A stretch of DNA of 64,000 bases from Pseudeuparius sepicola (Eukaryota > Arthropoda > Insecta > Coleoptera > Anthribidae). The stretch covers positions 21,344,901 to 21,408,900 of the forward strand of contig OY987299.1 of the NCBI GenBank assembly GCA_963920635.1. The letters are read 5' to 3'. The position numbers and the translations under genes are program-made. Position 1 is the stretch's first letter. Each line of letters begins with the position of its first letter. The notes beneath the pieces are model-generated. The model worked only from the letters and a program-made list of their open reading frames with translations, did not search any database and was not told the origin of the DNA. This document shows positions 47,988 through 58,752 of this stretch, piece after piece.

Positions 47988-48464
47988 TCAACGCTTGCCA
48001 ATATGATCCAATAAAATGACACTATTTTTGAAATATTAACAAATCAGGTGCCGATAATACCACGCGTGTGGTATGTTTCGTATGTAATATCACAAGTGCC
48101 GGAAATTTTATCGATAATTTTTTCGAAAGCGCTATTTTGCCTAGATCACGAGTATAAATTGGTCTTTTATTTTCTGATAAGATTTTATCTCTGAAAATAG
48201 CTCCTTCCATAAAAATCCAAACAATCATATGCCTCTGCTAGCGATAATTGCACTTGTGCAAAATCCAAGCGATAATAGCACTTGTGCAATTATCACTTCG
48301 TTGCTTAGCAACCGCGAATCTGTTCGATACAAACACGTACTTCTTAAAATGGGTGTGTTTTACACTGTTCTAAATTATGCAGCTTATAAATTATGTTGCG
48401 GTATCAATGAATTTATATAACTTTTACATTGCTAAATTGTTGTTATTAGACCTCCGTCTAGTTG
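47988..48464. mobile_element. repeat family X, copy 3 (rearranged)
   Basis: The head TCAACGCTTGCCAATA to about 48180 is in the same orientation as copy 2 (55777 onward). From about 48190 the sequence is the inverted tail of X, with the two TTGCACTTGTGCAA-like palindromes and GTTGCTTAGCAAC at 48300-48312. So head and inverted tail were joined, by deletion and inversion. Confidence 0.65.
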
Positions 48465-48469
48465 TATAA

Positions 48470-49810
48470 ATTGGCCGCGGCGTTCGCCTACTTATAAGGC
48501 TATCGAAAGACTACCAGGGGACTCTCTTGCGCCAAATCTGTTTCGCCTGTGATACAGAGCAACTATTTATGTGTCCTGTGTCCTACTTTTGTATAGGTAA
48601 TTTGTTTTATCTATATCAAAAAAATCACTCAAGCTTAGCGTCTTATCGAATAATAATGCAAGTTGTATCGTATACTATTGGGCGGGACTAAGAACAATTC
48701 GGTTCGATTCTGAACAAATTGGAACTACACGCGGAAACCATTTGGTATAATATTATAAATAAATACCTCTTTATGCTGTTCGTGCGGTATTGTGTATGCT
48801 TAAATAAAACAATTCGCCAACCTAAACCCTTCATTGGCATTAATATGGCTACAGAAATACAATATAGGCCTGCATGGATTAATGCTTTCTCGTATTTCTA
48901 TGGAATTCTGCACTTGACATTAACGAGCTAATTTTACCCCCTTGGCAGAGATAGGGCTTCCTGTAAGGTCAATCGAATAAGCTAATACAAAGCAAGGGCA
49001 AAATGGAGTCCCTTTATTTGGGAAGTTATTCTTACAATAAAATATTTTTCTTTTCTTTCCTGTACTCAAGTATAATCGAATGCCGCCAGAAGCACAATAA
49101 ACGTAAGCTTGAATAAAAATTTCGTGCCATTGTAATATGCGGGCGCAAACATCTTCGCAGAACATATTTCAGAAAATGCGGAACACATCCGCAAGTAAAC
49201 CTTTGACCCATTTCACATTTTTCCCTAGAAATAGTGCTCGTAAAATTGGTTCAGATCCTTTGGAGGAGGACACTTATCAAATATTCTTTGTTTATTACAA
49301 CTTTTAGATTCAATGGCTATCGGCACGTATCTACACTACTGGATATAGTGTACCGTCTTTTCTGGTTCACCTTCACAAATCTGATATAAATTATTTGCAA
49401 TGAAAAAGTATACATACATATAAAATCATGGTTTTGTAGTAATTTTTTTTTTAACTTTTGCAGTTTTCTCATTTGCTCGTAAGGAAATTTTACGCCACCA
49501 TGTTCTAACAATTATTCAACCCTTTCACACTAAATAAGGCACTGGCGTTATACTGACCTAATTGGGAATATGAAAAAATCCTGAGAACATGTTATTGAAC
49601 GAGCAATTTTTTGTTACTCTACGCAAAATAGTGTCGAAGCTTCACAACAGATTTTATGAATGGGTTTTGTATACATAAAAGTATGCAGAATGTGGTTGGT
49701 ATGATGTTTTAAATTAAATCAATCACTTAGGTCTGGTTTTTTAGTATTTAACTGCAAATGCTGAAAAATAAATTTGAATAGAAGGAGGCCTCCAATGATT
49801 TCTGCGTGGT
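48470..49810. other. intronic interval without recognised element
   Basis: No inverted arms or coding similarity seen. The minus-strand segment LEHGGVKFPYEQMRKLQKLK (49511 leftward) looks protein-like but is unsupported by phase. Confidence 0.35.
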
Positions 49811-50073
49811 TAAAGTTGGGTTTATGCAAGACAATAATATTGACGTAACGTAAGAAAAGAATTTGGTACCTATACCGTTTATGCAAGGATTATTTAAGAA
49901 TTTAAGTCTGATCAAAAACAGAGAAAATGTCAATATAAAATTTTCGCAAGAGATCTATTAGTCCTCGAATTCAACATAGGAGGCCCCCTGGGCGACGAAC
50001 GACTTCGCCCCTAAGCACAAAAATGTAAAACTTAACCCATAACAATCCTAAATAAAATGTTGTTATCACTATA

Positions 50074-51552
50074 CAGGGTGAGTTTTTTTCGACGCCCACT
50101 ATGGGGATCTCGGAAACTAGCAGAGCTAGAACAAAGGTTAAATGGGGAAAGAATTGCAGTTTTGAATGCTCAATGTAATGCCCCTTTTGGATTTTTAAAA
50201 AAGTTCATGGCTCACTAGATATTTTGAAAAGAGTGATTTTTTGCTATTTCATCAGATCTCTGTAGCTCCGTTATTTCTGGTTATACAGGAAAACTGTAGA
50301 GACAAAAATTGTAGATAATTTTGGGCTTAATAAGACAATCTTATCCAATTTTTTACGTTGTTTGTGATTTTTGAGATATGACATAAACTTTTGTTTTTTT
50401 TTTTTAGATGTAAATCATAGTTGGCTGTGGCCTTACAAAATCGGCCATTTTTTGAGCTTTCCAAAAATATAATACTAAGCATAGTTATTATAAAAAATAA
50501 AATAGCTATGGCTAATTTTCTGATTTCTTTTGAAATTTTCACATAGTCAGCCATGGAATATTTTCATAATTTCCTTCTATTTTATAATAAGACATACTTC
50601 AAATTTTCTAATATTTTGTTTTTAGCTGGTAACAAAATGTAACAAAATAAAACAAAAATTAAAAAACTCAAATTCAAATTATTATTATTTTAAAAGGTCA
50701 CCTTTTAAAATAAAAAAGGTGTTCAAACAATCCGCCATTATTATTTATGCAAATATTGCATCTTTTTAAAGCTTTTCTTAGAGAGCGCCTGTCAATACTG
50801 GCAATACTTTATTTTGTACTGTTCCCCACAAAAAGAAATCCAAAACATACAAATCGGGGGATCGGGGCTGCCAGGAAATAGGTCTATTTCTCCCTATCTA
50901 ACTATTTGGATAGACCTGATACTGATCTAGGTAATTTCTTACGGGCAAATAATAATGTGGTGGAGCTCCATCATGATAATTTTTGTTTTATTTTGTTACA
51001 TTTTGTCATCAGCTAAAAATAAAATATTTGAAAGTTTGAAGTATGTCTTATTATACAATAGAACGTAATTATGAAAATATTCCATGGCTGACTATGTGAA
51101 AATTTAAAAAGAAATCAGAAAATTAGCCATAGCTATTTTATTTTTTATAATAACTATGCCGAGTGTTATATTTTTGGAAAGCTCAAAAAATGGCCGATTT
51201 GATAAGGCCACAGCCAACTATGATTTACATTTAAAAAAACCCAAGTTTATGTCATATCTCAAAAATCACAAACAACGTAAAAAATTGGATAAGATTATCT
51301 TATTAAGCCCAAAATTATCTACAATTTTTGTCTCTACAGTTTTTCTGTATAATCAGAAGTAACGGAGCTACAGAGATCTAATGAAATAGCAAAACTCACT
51401 CTTTTCAAAATATCTAGTGAGCCATGATTAAAAATCCAAAAAGGGCATTAGATTGAGCATTCAAAATTGCAATTCTTTCCCCATTTAACCTTTGTTCTAG
51501 CTCTGCTAGTTTCCGAGATCCCCATAGTGGGCATCGAAAAACACTCACCCTG
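50074..51552. mobile_element. foldback mariner-like element, copy B
   Basis: Ends CAGGGTGAGTTTTTTTCGAC and complement, TA on both sides, 1479 bases, arms over 500 bases. It is uninterrupted and serves as the empty-site reference for the Penelope-like insertion in copy A. Central transposase relic on the minus strand at about 50745-50975. Confidence 0.85.
50745..50975 (-). pseudogene. mariner-type transposase fragment in copy B
   Basis: The minus strand reads HDGAPPH from 50975 and the following segment ends with the CCCCGATCCCCCGATTTG stretch that encodes the PRSxDL motif. Same decayed fragment as at 8533-8766, with different point changes. Confidence 0.6.
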
Positions 51553-52000
51553 TATAGTTGTGAGTTTGTTTCTCACTGTTGACAATGAAATTACGCATGC
51601 GCAAACTGAGATTAATTAAAAGTTGGTCAACTTTTACGTTACGTTACGTTAAATTTTGCTGCATAAACACTCCCATTGAATAACATCAACACCACCTCTA
51701 CCCTACCAGGTGGTGTTGATAACATACCTTTTAACTTCTCTCTTACCTTACGTTAATGTCAAATTACGTTAAATTCGCTTGGATAAACCAACCTTCAATA
51801 TTTCTTAAATGATTAGGTAAATAGTTCTTGCATAAACGGAATACATACAACAAATTGTTATATTATACATTAAATTACGTCAATTTTAAATTACCTTAAA
51901 TTGTCTTGCATAAACCCACCTAAAAACTGCTTGTATGATTTTACGAATTTAGAAATCTTTTGAAACTATTGATTTCATTGGCATTACTGTTAGAACTTAC

Positions 52001-52215
52001 TAGGGCAACACCAAATTGGAATAACTGGGATCAACGCTGTCATTTGGTGATAGTACGCAACAGGGTAAGATTTTCACTTCTTGTTTCTTTTCGAGCATAA
52101 AATTTACCACAACCTCTTCCTCCTCAACTGGTTTCTCTTCGACATATTGTACAGGTTCTTCGTAAAGTACTCGTTCGTCGAGCTCTTCCTGTTCAACGTC
52201 TGCATTTTCTTCCAT
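52001..52215 (-). CDS. first coding exon of a two-exon gene, unknown acidic protein
   Basis: The ATG at 52215 opens 71 codons plus two bases and ends at a consensus donor (CCCTA|GTAAGT). The peptide starts MEENADVEQEELDERVLYEE, stays acidic with repeated EEP/EKPVEEEE runs, then becomes neutral (KKQEVKILPCCVLSPNDS). Phase fits the exon at 40338-40566 exactly; together they encode 147 residues, an acidic N-terminal half and a basic, helical C-terminal half. An X-box-like RFX motif lies 114 bases upstream, hinting at a ciliary role in insect sensory neurons or sperm. No signal peptide or transmembrane segment. No family recognised. Confidence 0.6.
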
Positions 52216-52328
52216 TAATATTTTTTAAAAATATCTTGGGAAGAACGAACAAAAACAAATCAATCGTTACTTATAGACAGAATGATTGGAGTGCCATTGT
52301 GCCATTATGTTGACGTTGCTATGTTTCT

Positions 52329-52341
52329 GTTGCTAGGCAGC
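52329..52341. promoter_or_regulatory. X-box-like RFX site upstream of the 52215 ATG
   Basis: GTTGCTAGGCAGC fits the X-box consensus RYYNYY-N-RRNRAC at all but one position (G for A). Its distance of 114 bases from the ATG is within the usual range for RFX targets in ciliated cells. Function inferred. Confidence 0.4.
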
Positions 52342-52344
52342 CTG

Positions 52345-53390
52345 CTTTTACTCAGGGTGTCTTATACTTTGAGAAAGAGAAATAAATCACAAGTCGTGGA
52401 CTAGATAGGTATAGAAAATAAAGTGTTTCTTATTCATTTCTACATTTTGAAATAAATCAATACGTATTTATACATTAAGAAAATTAAAAAATGTTACTCG
52501 ATTTACAAGTTACCGCATTTTATTTACACATCCCAGAGCAAGCTTCAATGTTTCCTTCACCCAGTAAGTTTTATATAATATACCTACAGTATGTCCCACT
52601 TAAGGATAAACCGCCCCTTTAAAAGCCATATTATTATGGTTCATAAACTGATACAGCATTGTTCCTGCATTCGCTCTTTTTGCTCCAACAACAACAGTTT
52701 GTTAGTATCAGAGCAGAGGTCAACGAATTGATTGCTTTACTTTTCTGTATTACATTGTCTCCTAGATTTCGAACTTGAAATTTAGTGTAAGATTTTATAA
52801 AAAAATTATATGCAGCATCAGTAGGCATTAACCAAACGGTACGCATCTTTTATGTAGGTATAAAGTATACACTGTGATTGTTTAAAAATTTCCCACCCCC
52901 AGTATTTATTACAATGCGGGAAATTTACAAAATCGCCGCGACTTGTCGATTTTTGTTCTAAGGGGGACTTTTTTGCGAAAACATAATCATGATAGATTCA
53001 TCACCCCAACCACCAGAAACCCCGACTTTAAAATCTTAAATATGACCACCGCTCCCTGCAATACGTCATTTTAAAGTGCGCTTATAATTACTAGCTATGA
53101 ATGAAGAAAATAGTCACGGTACTACCAACGAAATTCGAACTAAAGTCAATGTAACCTAATATGAAAATGTGATTTTTTTACAAAGCTTGTGCTGTTTGTT
53201 ACTTTTTAATTAAAAATAAATAAATTCTTATAGCAGTAGGTAATCTTAGATCAAATATTGTTTAATGATAACTTAATTAGCAGTTAATAAAAAATAAAAA
53301 CTATTGTTATTTAATTTACAAAAAAATAGCCAGTCTTTTAATCAAAAATTTGATTAAATCTCGGTTATTATTAAAGCTAGAGGGTTGCGG
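52345..53390. other. interval upstream of the minus-strand gene
   Basis: No repeats with arms were recognised. A 70-codon minus-strand frame (52634-52846) has no family resemblance. The promoter of the gene starting at 52215 should be at its left end. Confidence 0.4.
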
Positions 53391-53393
53391 TTT

Positions 53394-53871
53394 TCACGTC
53401 ACTGTACTAATTTTTTGAGAGGAATTTGGTGGACCAATCAGATTTTAGATAAGTTTTATAGTTTCGGCGCATTGGCGCAGGACTGAAATTTTCGATTTTT
53501 TGGAAACCTCTCTCCTGGCTACAACTTATATATATCGACAAATTTAATCAACTATTTTTATAGATTTTTTGGCGTAGAATCGAATGGAATAATTAGTTTT
53601 TTGGTAGCGTTAATAGTTTTTGAGATATGAACAAAAGTTATATATTTTTTTAAATGGAAACCAGTTCATATCAAACTATTAACGCTACCAAAAAACTAAT
53701 TATTCCATTCGATTCTACGCCAAAAAATCTATAAAAATAGTTGATTAAATTTGTCGATATATATAAGTTGTAGCCAGGAGAGAGGTTTCCAAAAAATCGA
53801 AAATTTCAAAACCTATCTAAAATCTGATTGGTCCACCAAATTCCTCTCAAAAAAGTAGTACAGTGACGTAG
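53394..53871. mobile_element. palindromic MITE
   Basis: ACGTCACTGTACTAATTTTT pairs with the right end; arms of about 230 bases include GAATGGAATAATTAGTTTTT and GGACCAATCAGATTTTAGAT with complements. The left arm has an extra 40-base segment (53450-53490). No coding capacity. Confidence 0.7.
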
Positions 53872-54585
53872 TTTTTTGTGACTCTGTTGGAACTTATACA
53901 GTGTGTTATAGAAAGCCGTGGCAGACATAACTTATGTTTTTTTAATGGAACAACTTGTATATTTTCGGATTATTGAATTTTACGCATTTTTCTGATTCCA
54001 ATGAAGTATATACATATATGTTATATGTTCGTTCCAACCGTTCGTTCGGAACTGAGCCTTTTTTGTGAGGGTCATAGGTTGCCATGGAATAAGACAAATG
54101 CCAAATTATAATAATAATTATTGACAATTTGACGTATTTGAAGTATATTAACGCTGGCATACGCATAATAGGTATTATGGAAAGTAAAAATAAAAATGGA
54201 TATTTGCCTTGAAATTACAATGGCAAATTTAAACTCTGTTAGTTTTATTATTTATTTTCTTAAGCGATATCACAATGTTGCTTTCTCCATTTTCGTCGAA
54301 TTAGTGATCACAAGTATGGTAGAACTGATTGAGTTTGTCAAAATTACCTCAAATTGGCTCAATTTTTAAATGTCTGTTATCTTTAGCCGGATTTTATTGA
54401 GAAATTGAAAACTTTCCGAATATCGGACAAAAATGTTTTTAGCGGCCACAAAAAGTATATTTTTCTTAACCGATTGTTTTCCAAAAATGCATACTTTCCG
54501 ATGGAAAAAATCCGCCTCTCAACACCAGTGTTAGTATTTATTTTTGTAAACTATAAATATGAAATGCTTGTCTGAGCCTAAATCT
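53872..54585. other. interval without recognised gene
   Basis: AT-rich; GTGTGTTATAGAAAGCCG near 53901 may be the edge of another MITE. Nothing else seen. Confidence 0.4.
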
Positions 54586-54589
54586 CCAC

Positions 54590-54985
54590 TAGTCCCAAAA
54601 AATTATTTTGGAATTAACCAGTAGCTTTCAAGCGGTCACCAGTGACGCCACACGACGAAAAAATAGATAGGGTGGTTTACTGTTATAAACACCAATTTTG
54701 CCGAATCTTTTATCAAATAAAAACATGCAAATATGTCTCTGTTACGAAGTTAATATCCAAAATAAAATAACGTGCTTGTTTGTTATGTCCCTTGAATATG
54801 GCAAGTATACCTACATGGCATATTCCCATACATTTTCTTAAGACAAGCGATTCTAAAAAGCAAGCTTGACTATTTTGGTTTGAAGTGAAGTCCATGGCTA
54901 GTTTTATGTAGTGCAAGTATAGAAAGCATTAGATTTTTCACTTTCTTCTTGTCTACCATTGGTTCGCTTTGAGGCTTGAAACAAA
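54590..54985 (-). mobile_element. partial copy of the element at 33250-34075
   Basis: The complement matches about 33660-34000, including GACATAACAAACAA and the CGTCGTGTGGCG segment. It stops where element P copy 2 begins, so P may have inserted at its edge. Confidence 0.55.
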
Positions 54986-54987
54986 TA

Positions 54988-57004
54988 GACCGGGAGATAG
55001 TGGCAGATTTTTGGACGTGATTTTACTCAGTATGCCTTGCAAAGGGCATTATGTGGCACATATTCTCACAATAATAAGGTATGAATCAGAGAGTCATCCT
55101 GGGTTCTTCATGTGAAAAACTGAGTTTTCAATTATTCGAAAAATATGCGTTTTGATATGATTTTATACAGGCTGCCATGTTTTTTATAATGAAGTTCAAA
55201 ATAGAAAATTCTTCGGAAAACCATAGGCATACCGTTAGGGTGGGTCCAAAGGGCTATTATTGCCACGTGAACTTGTATTTTAATAATTAATTTTTCCACG
55301 TTTCTGAACTGGCTGCCAATGAGAAGTATTCAAGTTCTTGTTATGAAACTGCTTCAGAAAAGATGGCATACCTTTTGCGCATGTCCAAGTACACTTTACA
55401 TCGAATAACTCGTTCAAATGATTAAATAACATTCAATTTAGACAGTACTTGGACCTGCGCGAAAGGTATGCCATCCTTTTTTTCAGCATTTTCATAATAA
55501 GAACTTGCATACTTCTCATTGGCAGCCTGTTCAGAAACGTGGAAAAATTAATTATTAAAATACAAGATCACGTGGCAATAATAGCCCTTTGGACCCACCC
55601 TAACGGTATGCCTATGGTTTTCGGAGGAATTTTCTATTTTGAACTTCATTATAAAACACATGGCAGCCTGTATAAAATCATATCAAAACGCATATTTTTC
55701 GAATAATTGAAAACTCAGTTTTTCACATGAAGAACAGAGGATGACTCTCTGATTCATACCTTATTATTGTGAGAATTCAACGCCTGCCAATACGAAGCAA
55801 TGAAATGATATGATTTTTTAAATATTAACCAATCAGGTAATGATTTCAGCGATAATACGACTAGTGGTATTTTCGTATGTAATATCACTAGTGCAAGAAA
55901 TTTTATGGATAATTTTTTCGAAAGCGTATTTTGCCTAGAAAGATCACGAGTATAAATTGGGCTTTTATCTCTGAAAATAAAGGCCCAATTTGTACGAGTG
56001 GTTTTGCTAATGGGCAAAATAGGGCTTGAGAATAAAATTATCTAGAAAAATTTCGGGCACGAGTGGTATTTGTCGAGATTATTTCACGAATACGATTTAA
56101 TAATTTCTGTATTAATTTTTTCTATGTTTACATTTCCAAAACGACTCATTTTGAACGAGTTTATTGACAGCTTCGACTGTAGCGTTCGAGTAAACAAACA
56201 TGACGCTTGGGTATCCAAGGCAAATGCGATTATACCTACACCCTGTCGGCGTTGGTTTATTTTCTGAATGTGTCATAAATTTAAACGGAGGCGGAGGTCT
56301 AAATAACAAGAATTTAGCAATGTAAAAGTTATATAAATTCATTGATATAATGCTTAATAATACCGCAACATAATTTATAAGCTGCATAATTTAGAACAGT
56401 GTGAAACACACAAACTTTAAGAAGTAGGTACCTACGTGTTTGTATCCAACAGATTCGCGGTTGCTAAGCAACGAAGTGATAATTTGCACAAGTGCAATTA
56501 CCGGTAATTGCAGTAGTGCAAATTATCGCTAGCAGAGGCATATCATTGGTTGGATTTTTATGGAAGGAGCTACCTTATTGGATGCAAGCAGTATGAGGGA
56601 AATAATCGCTGAAATCCTACTCTCTTAGTTACGTCCTAGTTACGCTAAACCAATAACATATTCAGAACCGAAAGTTTAATCTAAATGACAGCAGGTGTCA
56701 AACTATTTGCAGTTGTTAGGTAAATTCTCTTTTTAAATACAACTCGTGGTATGCCTAATAATAGGTAATACCTTTCCTTAATTTATCACTCATTATAATC
56801 CCAATGCTAAGAAAGTACCACTCCTGCTGCGCAGTCGTGGTATTTTCAGCTTTGGGATTATAATTCGTAAAATTAACGAAAGGTATTATCGATAATAGGC
56901 ACACCACTTGTTATATTACCCCTGAGAATATGTGCCACATAATGCCCTTTGCACGGCATACTGAGTAAAATCACGTCCAAAAATATGTCACTATCTCCCG
57001 GTCT
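54988..57004. mobile_element. palindromic element P, copy 2 (split by repeat X)
   Basis: Both ends carry AGACCGGGAGATAGTG or its complement. Left arm and most of the right arm lie at 54988-55776, the final 75 bases at 56930-57004. TGAGAAT is present on both sides of the gap (55770-55776, 56923-56929). Confidence 0.8.
55777..56922 (+). mobile_element. repeat family X, copy 2 (most complete)
   Basis: A 1146-base insertion with a 7-base duplication, TGAGAAT. It starts TCAACGCCTGCCAATACG, holds CGTATGTAATATCACTAGTG, GCAAATGCGATTATACCTA, the X-box GTTGCTAAGCAAC (56460-56472) and CGCTAGCAGAGGCAT, and ends CACCACTTGTTATATTACCC. A separate foldback lies near its end (56745-56922). No long terminal repeats of its own and no coding capacity. 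It serves as reference for copies 1 and 3. Confidence 0.75.
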
Positions 57005-57594
57005 AAAATTCTTCTTCATTTCTAGCATACGTTATAAAATACTCTTCCAAGATATAAAATTATCGCTTATTCAACTGGTTGCACAGATCATCTCGTAATT
57101 CCAAAATATTGTTTATTTTTATGCAATTCGCGTAATAGTATGTGCATACGATTTTCTTCATATTATCACAAACTAATCTAGTTATAAAAAAACTGTGTGG
57201 TACTAACGGCAATCACAGTTGTCAACTTTGGATCTAGAAAATAGAAATTGACATTATTCAGTCAGAAAACTTACCGGTGGACGTACTTTAGTGTTGGACC
57301 TACATTTTTTTGATCCTGCATCCATATTATTTTTAAATTTCAAATAATTCCCGATTCAATGAATAAAATGAATGTCTTTACTTACACCGTTGACTGAAAT
57401 ATCCGAATATTTCAGTCAACGCTTACACGCATGTTAAATTTTTCACTAACTTGACCTCTTTTACAAGCATAACAAAACGCCACTGGCCTCCTGCCACTTA
57501 TTTTTGTAGCTTTATGGATTTTTTCATGTCAAATGATGGCGTCAAACGCCAATCGATTTTTTTTATAAATGTGTCGTCGGTGTGAAGTTTTGAA
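57005..57594. other. upstream region of the CFAP20-like gene
   Basis: Contains a perfect hairpin at 57388-57421. Short upstream ATGs occur (57527, 57534), and an in-frame stop (TGA, 57583-57585) shows the ATG at 57595 is the first in its frame. No clear X-box was found in the 300 bases before the ATG. Confidence 0.4.
57388..57421. repeat. perfect 15-pair hairpin
   Basis: CGTTGACTGAAATAT and ATATTTCAGTCAACG surround CCGA. It lies about 175 bases before the CFAP20-like ATG. Confidence 0.7.
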
Positions 57595-57678
57595 ATGTTC
57601 TCTAATTCCTTTCAGAGTGGATTCGTTTCGATTTTCTACAGTGTCGGCAGTAATCCTCTGGCCTTGTGGGATAAACAA
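57595..57678 (+). CDS. CFAP20 (Bug22)-family protein, first coding exon
   Basis: The 28 codons read [20 protein letters not shown] and then PLALWDKQ. This aligns end to end with the CFAP20 start [20 protein letters not shown], with the WDK tripeptide at 25-27, which precedes VRNGHIKR in the family. A donor, CAA|GTGAGT, follows in phase 0, so the next exon (VRNGHIKR-like) must be beyond 57.7 kb. I did not see it before 64000. An in-frame stop precedes the ATG. CFAP20 sits at the inner junction of axonemal doublet microtubules and affects tubulin modification in cilia and sperm tails. It is less conserved than usual (about 17 of 28 identical), so it may be a paralogue or decaying copy. Too short for the automatic size cut-off of most gene finders. 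Confidence 0.75.
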
Positions 57679-57679
57679 G

Positions 57680-58480
57680 TGAGTTTTGCCGGAAAGTTTT
57701 AAAATGTGGGCCTTGGGTCACCGCGCAAAACGGATGCTGGGAGGGTTAAGGCGGTAGATACAAGGACAATTTCTGAAACTGTTTAAGGTATTTTAGCTTT
57801 AGACGCACTCCTCCTCAGTGGACCCAAAATATTTCAGAAATAGCCTCAAAAGTGTTTTGAATTACTTTAAAAACATCGCTCAGAGACTCACCGTCAAGAC
57901 TTCAGCTCGTCACTTCACCCGAAGAGGTTACACTATACTTTTTTTACATACCTACCTACCAATTTTTTTATATTCATCGTGTTAAGTTTTCGATAAAAGG
58001 ATGTAAGGATAGATTTTTTAGATGTAACTATAAATCAAAAGGTATGTTTTTTGCATAGCAGACAAAAGATAACCCGTGGAAAAAATACAATCCAACTTTT
58101 GTGTCCCTAGTAGGAAGTCTCAGGTTAGACACCTATCTCCTTAAAACCCAACTTTGTACTTACGATGTAAACGCCCGTTCTCGAAATTTAAACCGAGTTG
58201 CTAACTCGCTGGCAAGCCCCATACAGTTTCCCTAACACGTAAAACGGATGCAGTTTGTCCTTTAAAATATGCCGAAAACTGCAAACTGCGATTGTCTGGA
58301 GCCGTAAAAACTTTTGTAGGCAGGGGTGGTGTTCCAAGTCGATGCGTTTTAGACAAGGGTTTTAGACATGTTTTGGCGTGACAATTTCGTCGCAATATTT
58401 TGCTCAAAAATTTAAGGAAAGTAGTGTACATATCATAGAGAACCTACTACTACTGGGTTCTTCTATACCTATATAGGTAA
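57680..58480 (+). other. presumed first intron of the CFAP20-like gene
   Basis: No exon was recognised in this stretch. A 76-codon minus-strand frame (58201-58431) is not coding-like. Confidence 0.4.
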
Positions 58481-58486
58481 TTCATA

Positions 58487-58632
58487 CAGTTTGTTTAGCG
58501 AATGTTCGGCCCTACGTCACAACTCCCGTCCTTGTCTTACTCATGACTATACGACGGATATCGGTCGTATATTCACGAGCCAGACAAGGACGGGAGTTGT
58601 GACGTAGGGCCGAACATTCGCTGAACAAACTG
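58487..58632. mobile_element. 146-base hairpin MITE
   Basis: CAGTTTGTTTAGCGAATGTT, continuing through GGCCCTACGTCACAACTCC, pairs almost perfectly with the right half. TA flanks both ends. Stem about 58 pairs, loop about 30 bases. So little divergence suggests recent insertion or strong constraint on the arms. Confidence 0.8.
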
Positions 58633-58752
58633 TATAATATATTTCACATTCAAGGAAATACCATCCCATACCATCACCTTCACCAAAAAATTAAATATCA
58701 TAGGTTTTCCCGATTTTGCATTTCTGGACAGTTTTCCCTATACAAATAATAT

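Larger units (their letters stand above)
49815..51920. mobile_element. TIR element with TTTATGCAAG sub-terminal repeats, hosting copy B
   Basis: GTTGGGTTTATGCAAGACAA on the left faces GGTGGGTTTATGCAAGACAA (complement of the right end). TTTATGCAAG or variants recur near 49881, 51660, 51780 and 51825, and ACGTTACGTTA-type words near 49840 and 51637. Foldback copy B lies inside. Confidence 0.6.
40572..52000 (-). other. 11.4-kb intron full of nested transposons
   Basis: Between the two exons lie a LINE, three repeat-X or hAT insertions, several MITEs and foldback copy B, all listed separately. No further exon was confirmed. A Lys-rich stretch near 49430-49511 (minus) has an AG before it but the wrong phase to follow the first exon directly. 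Confidence 0.45.

Noticed and set aside
49317..49511. Lys-rich minus-strand segment as a middle exon of the 52215-40338 gene
   Set aside because: Its acceptor phase does not follow the first exon, and a direct join of the two called exons already works.
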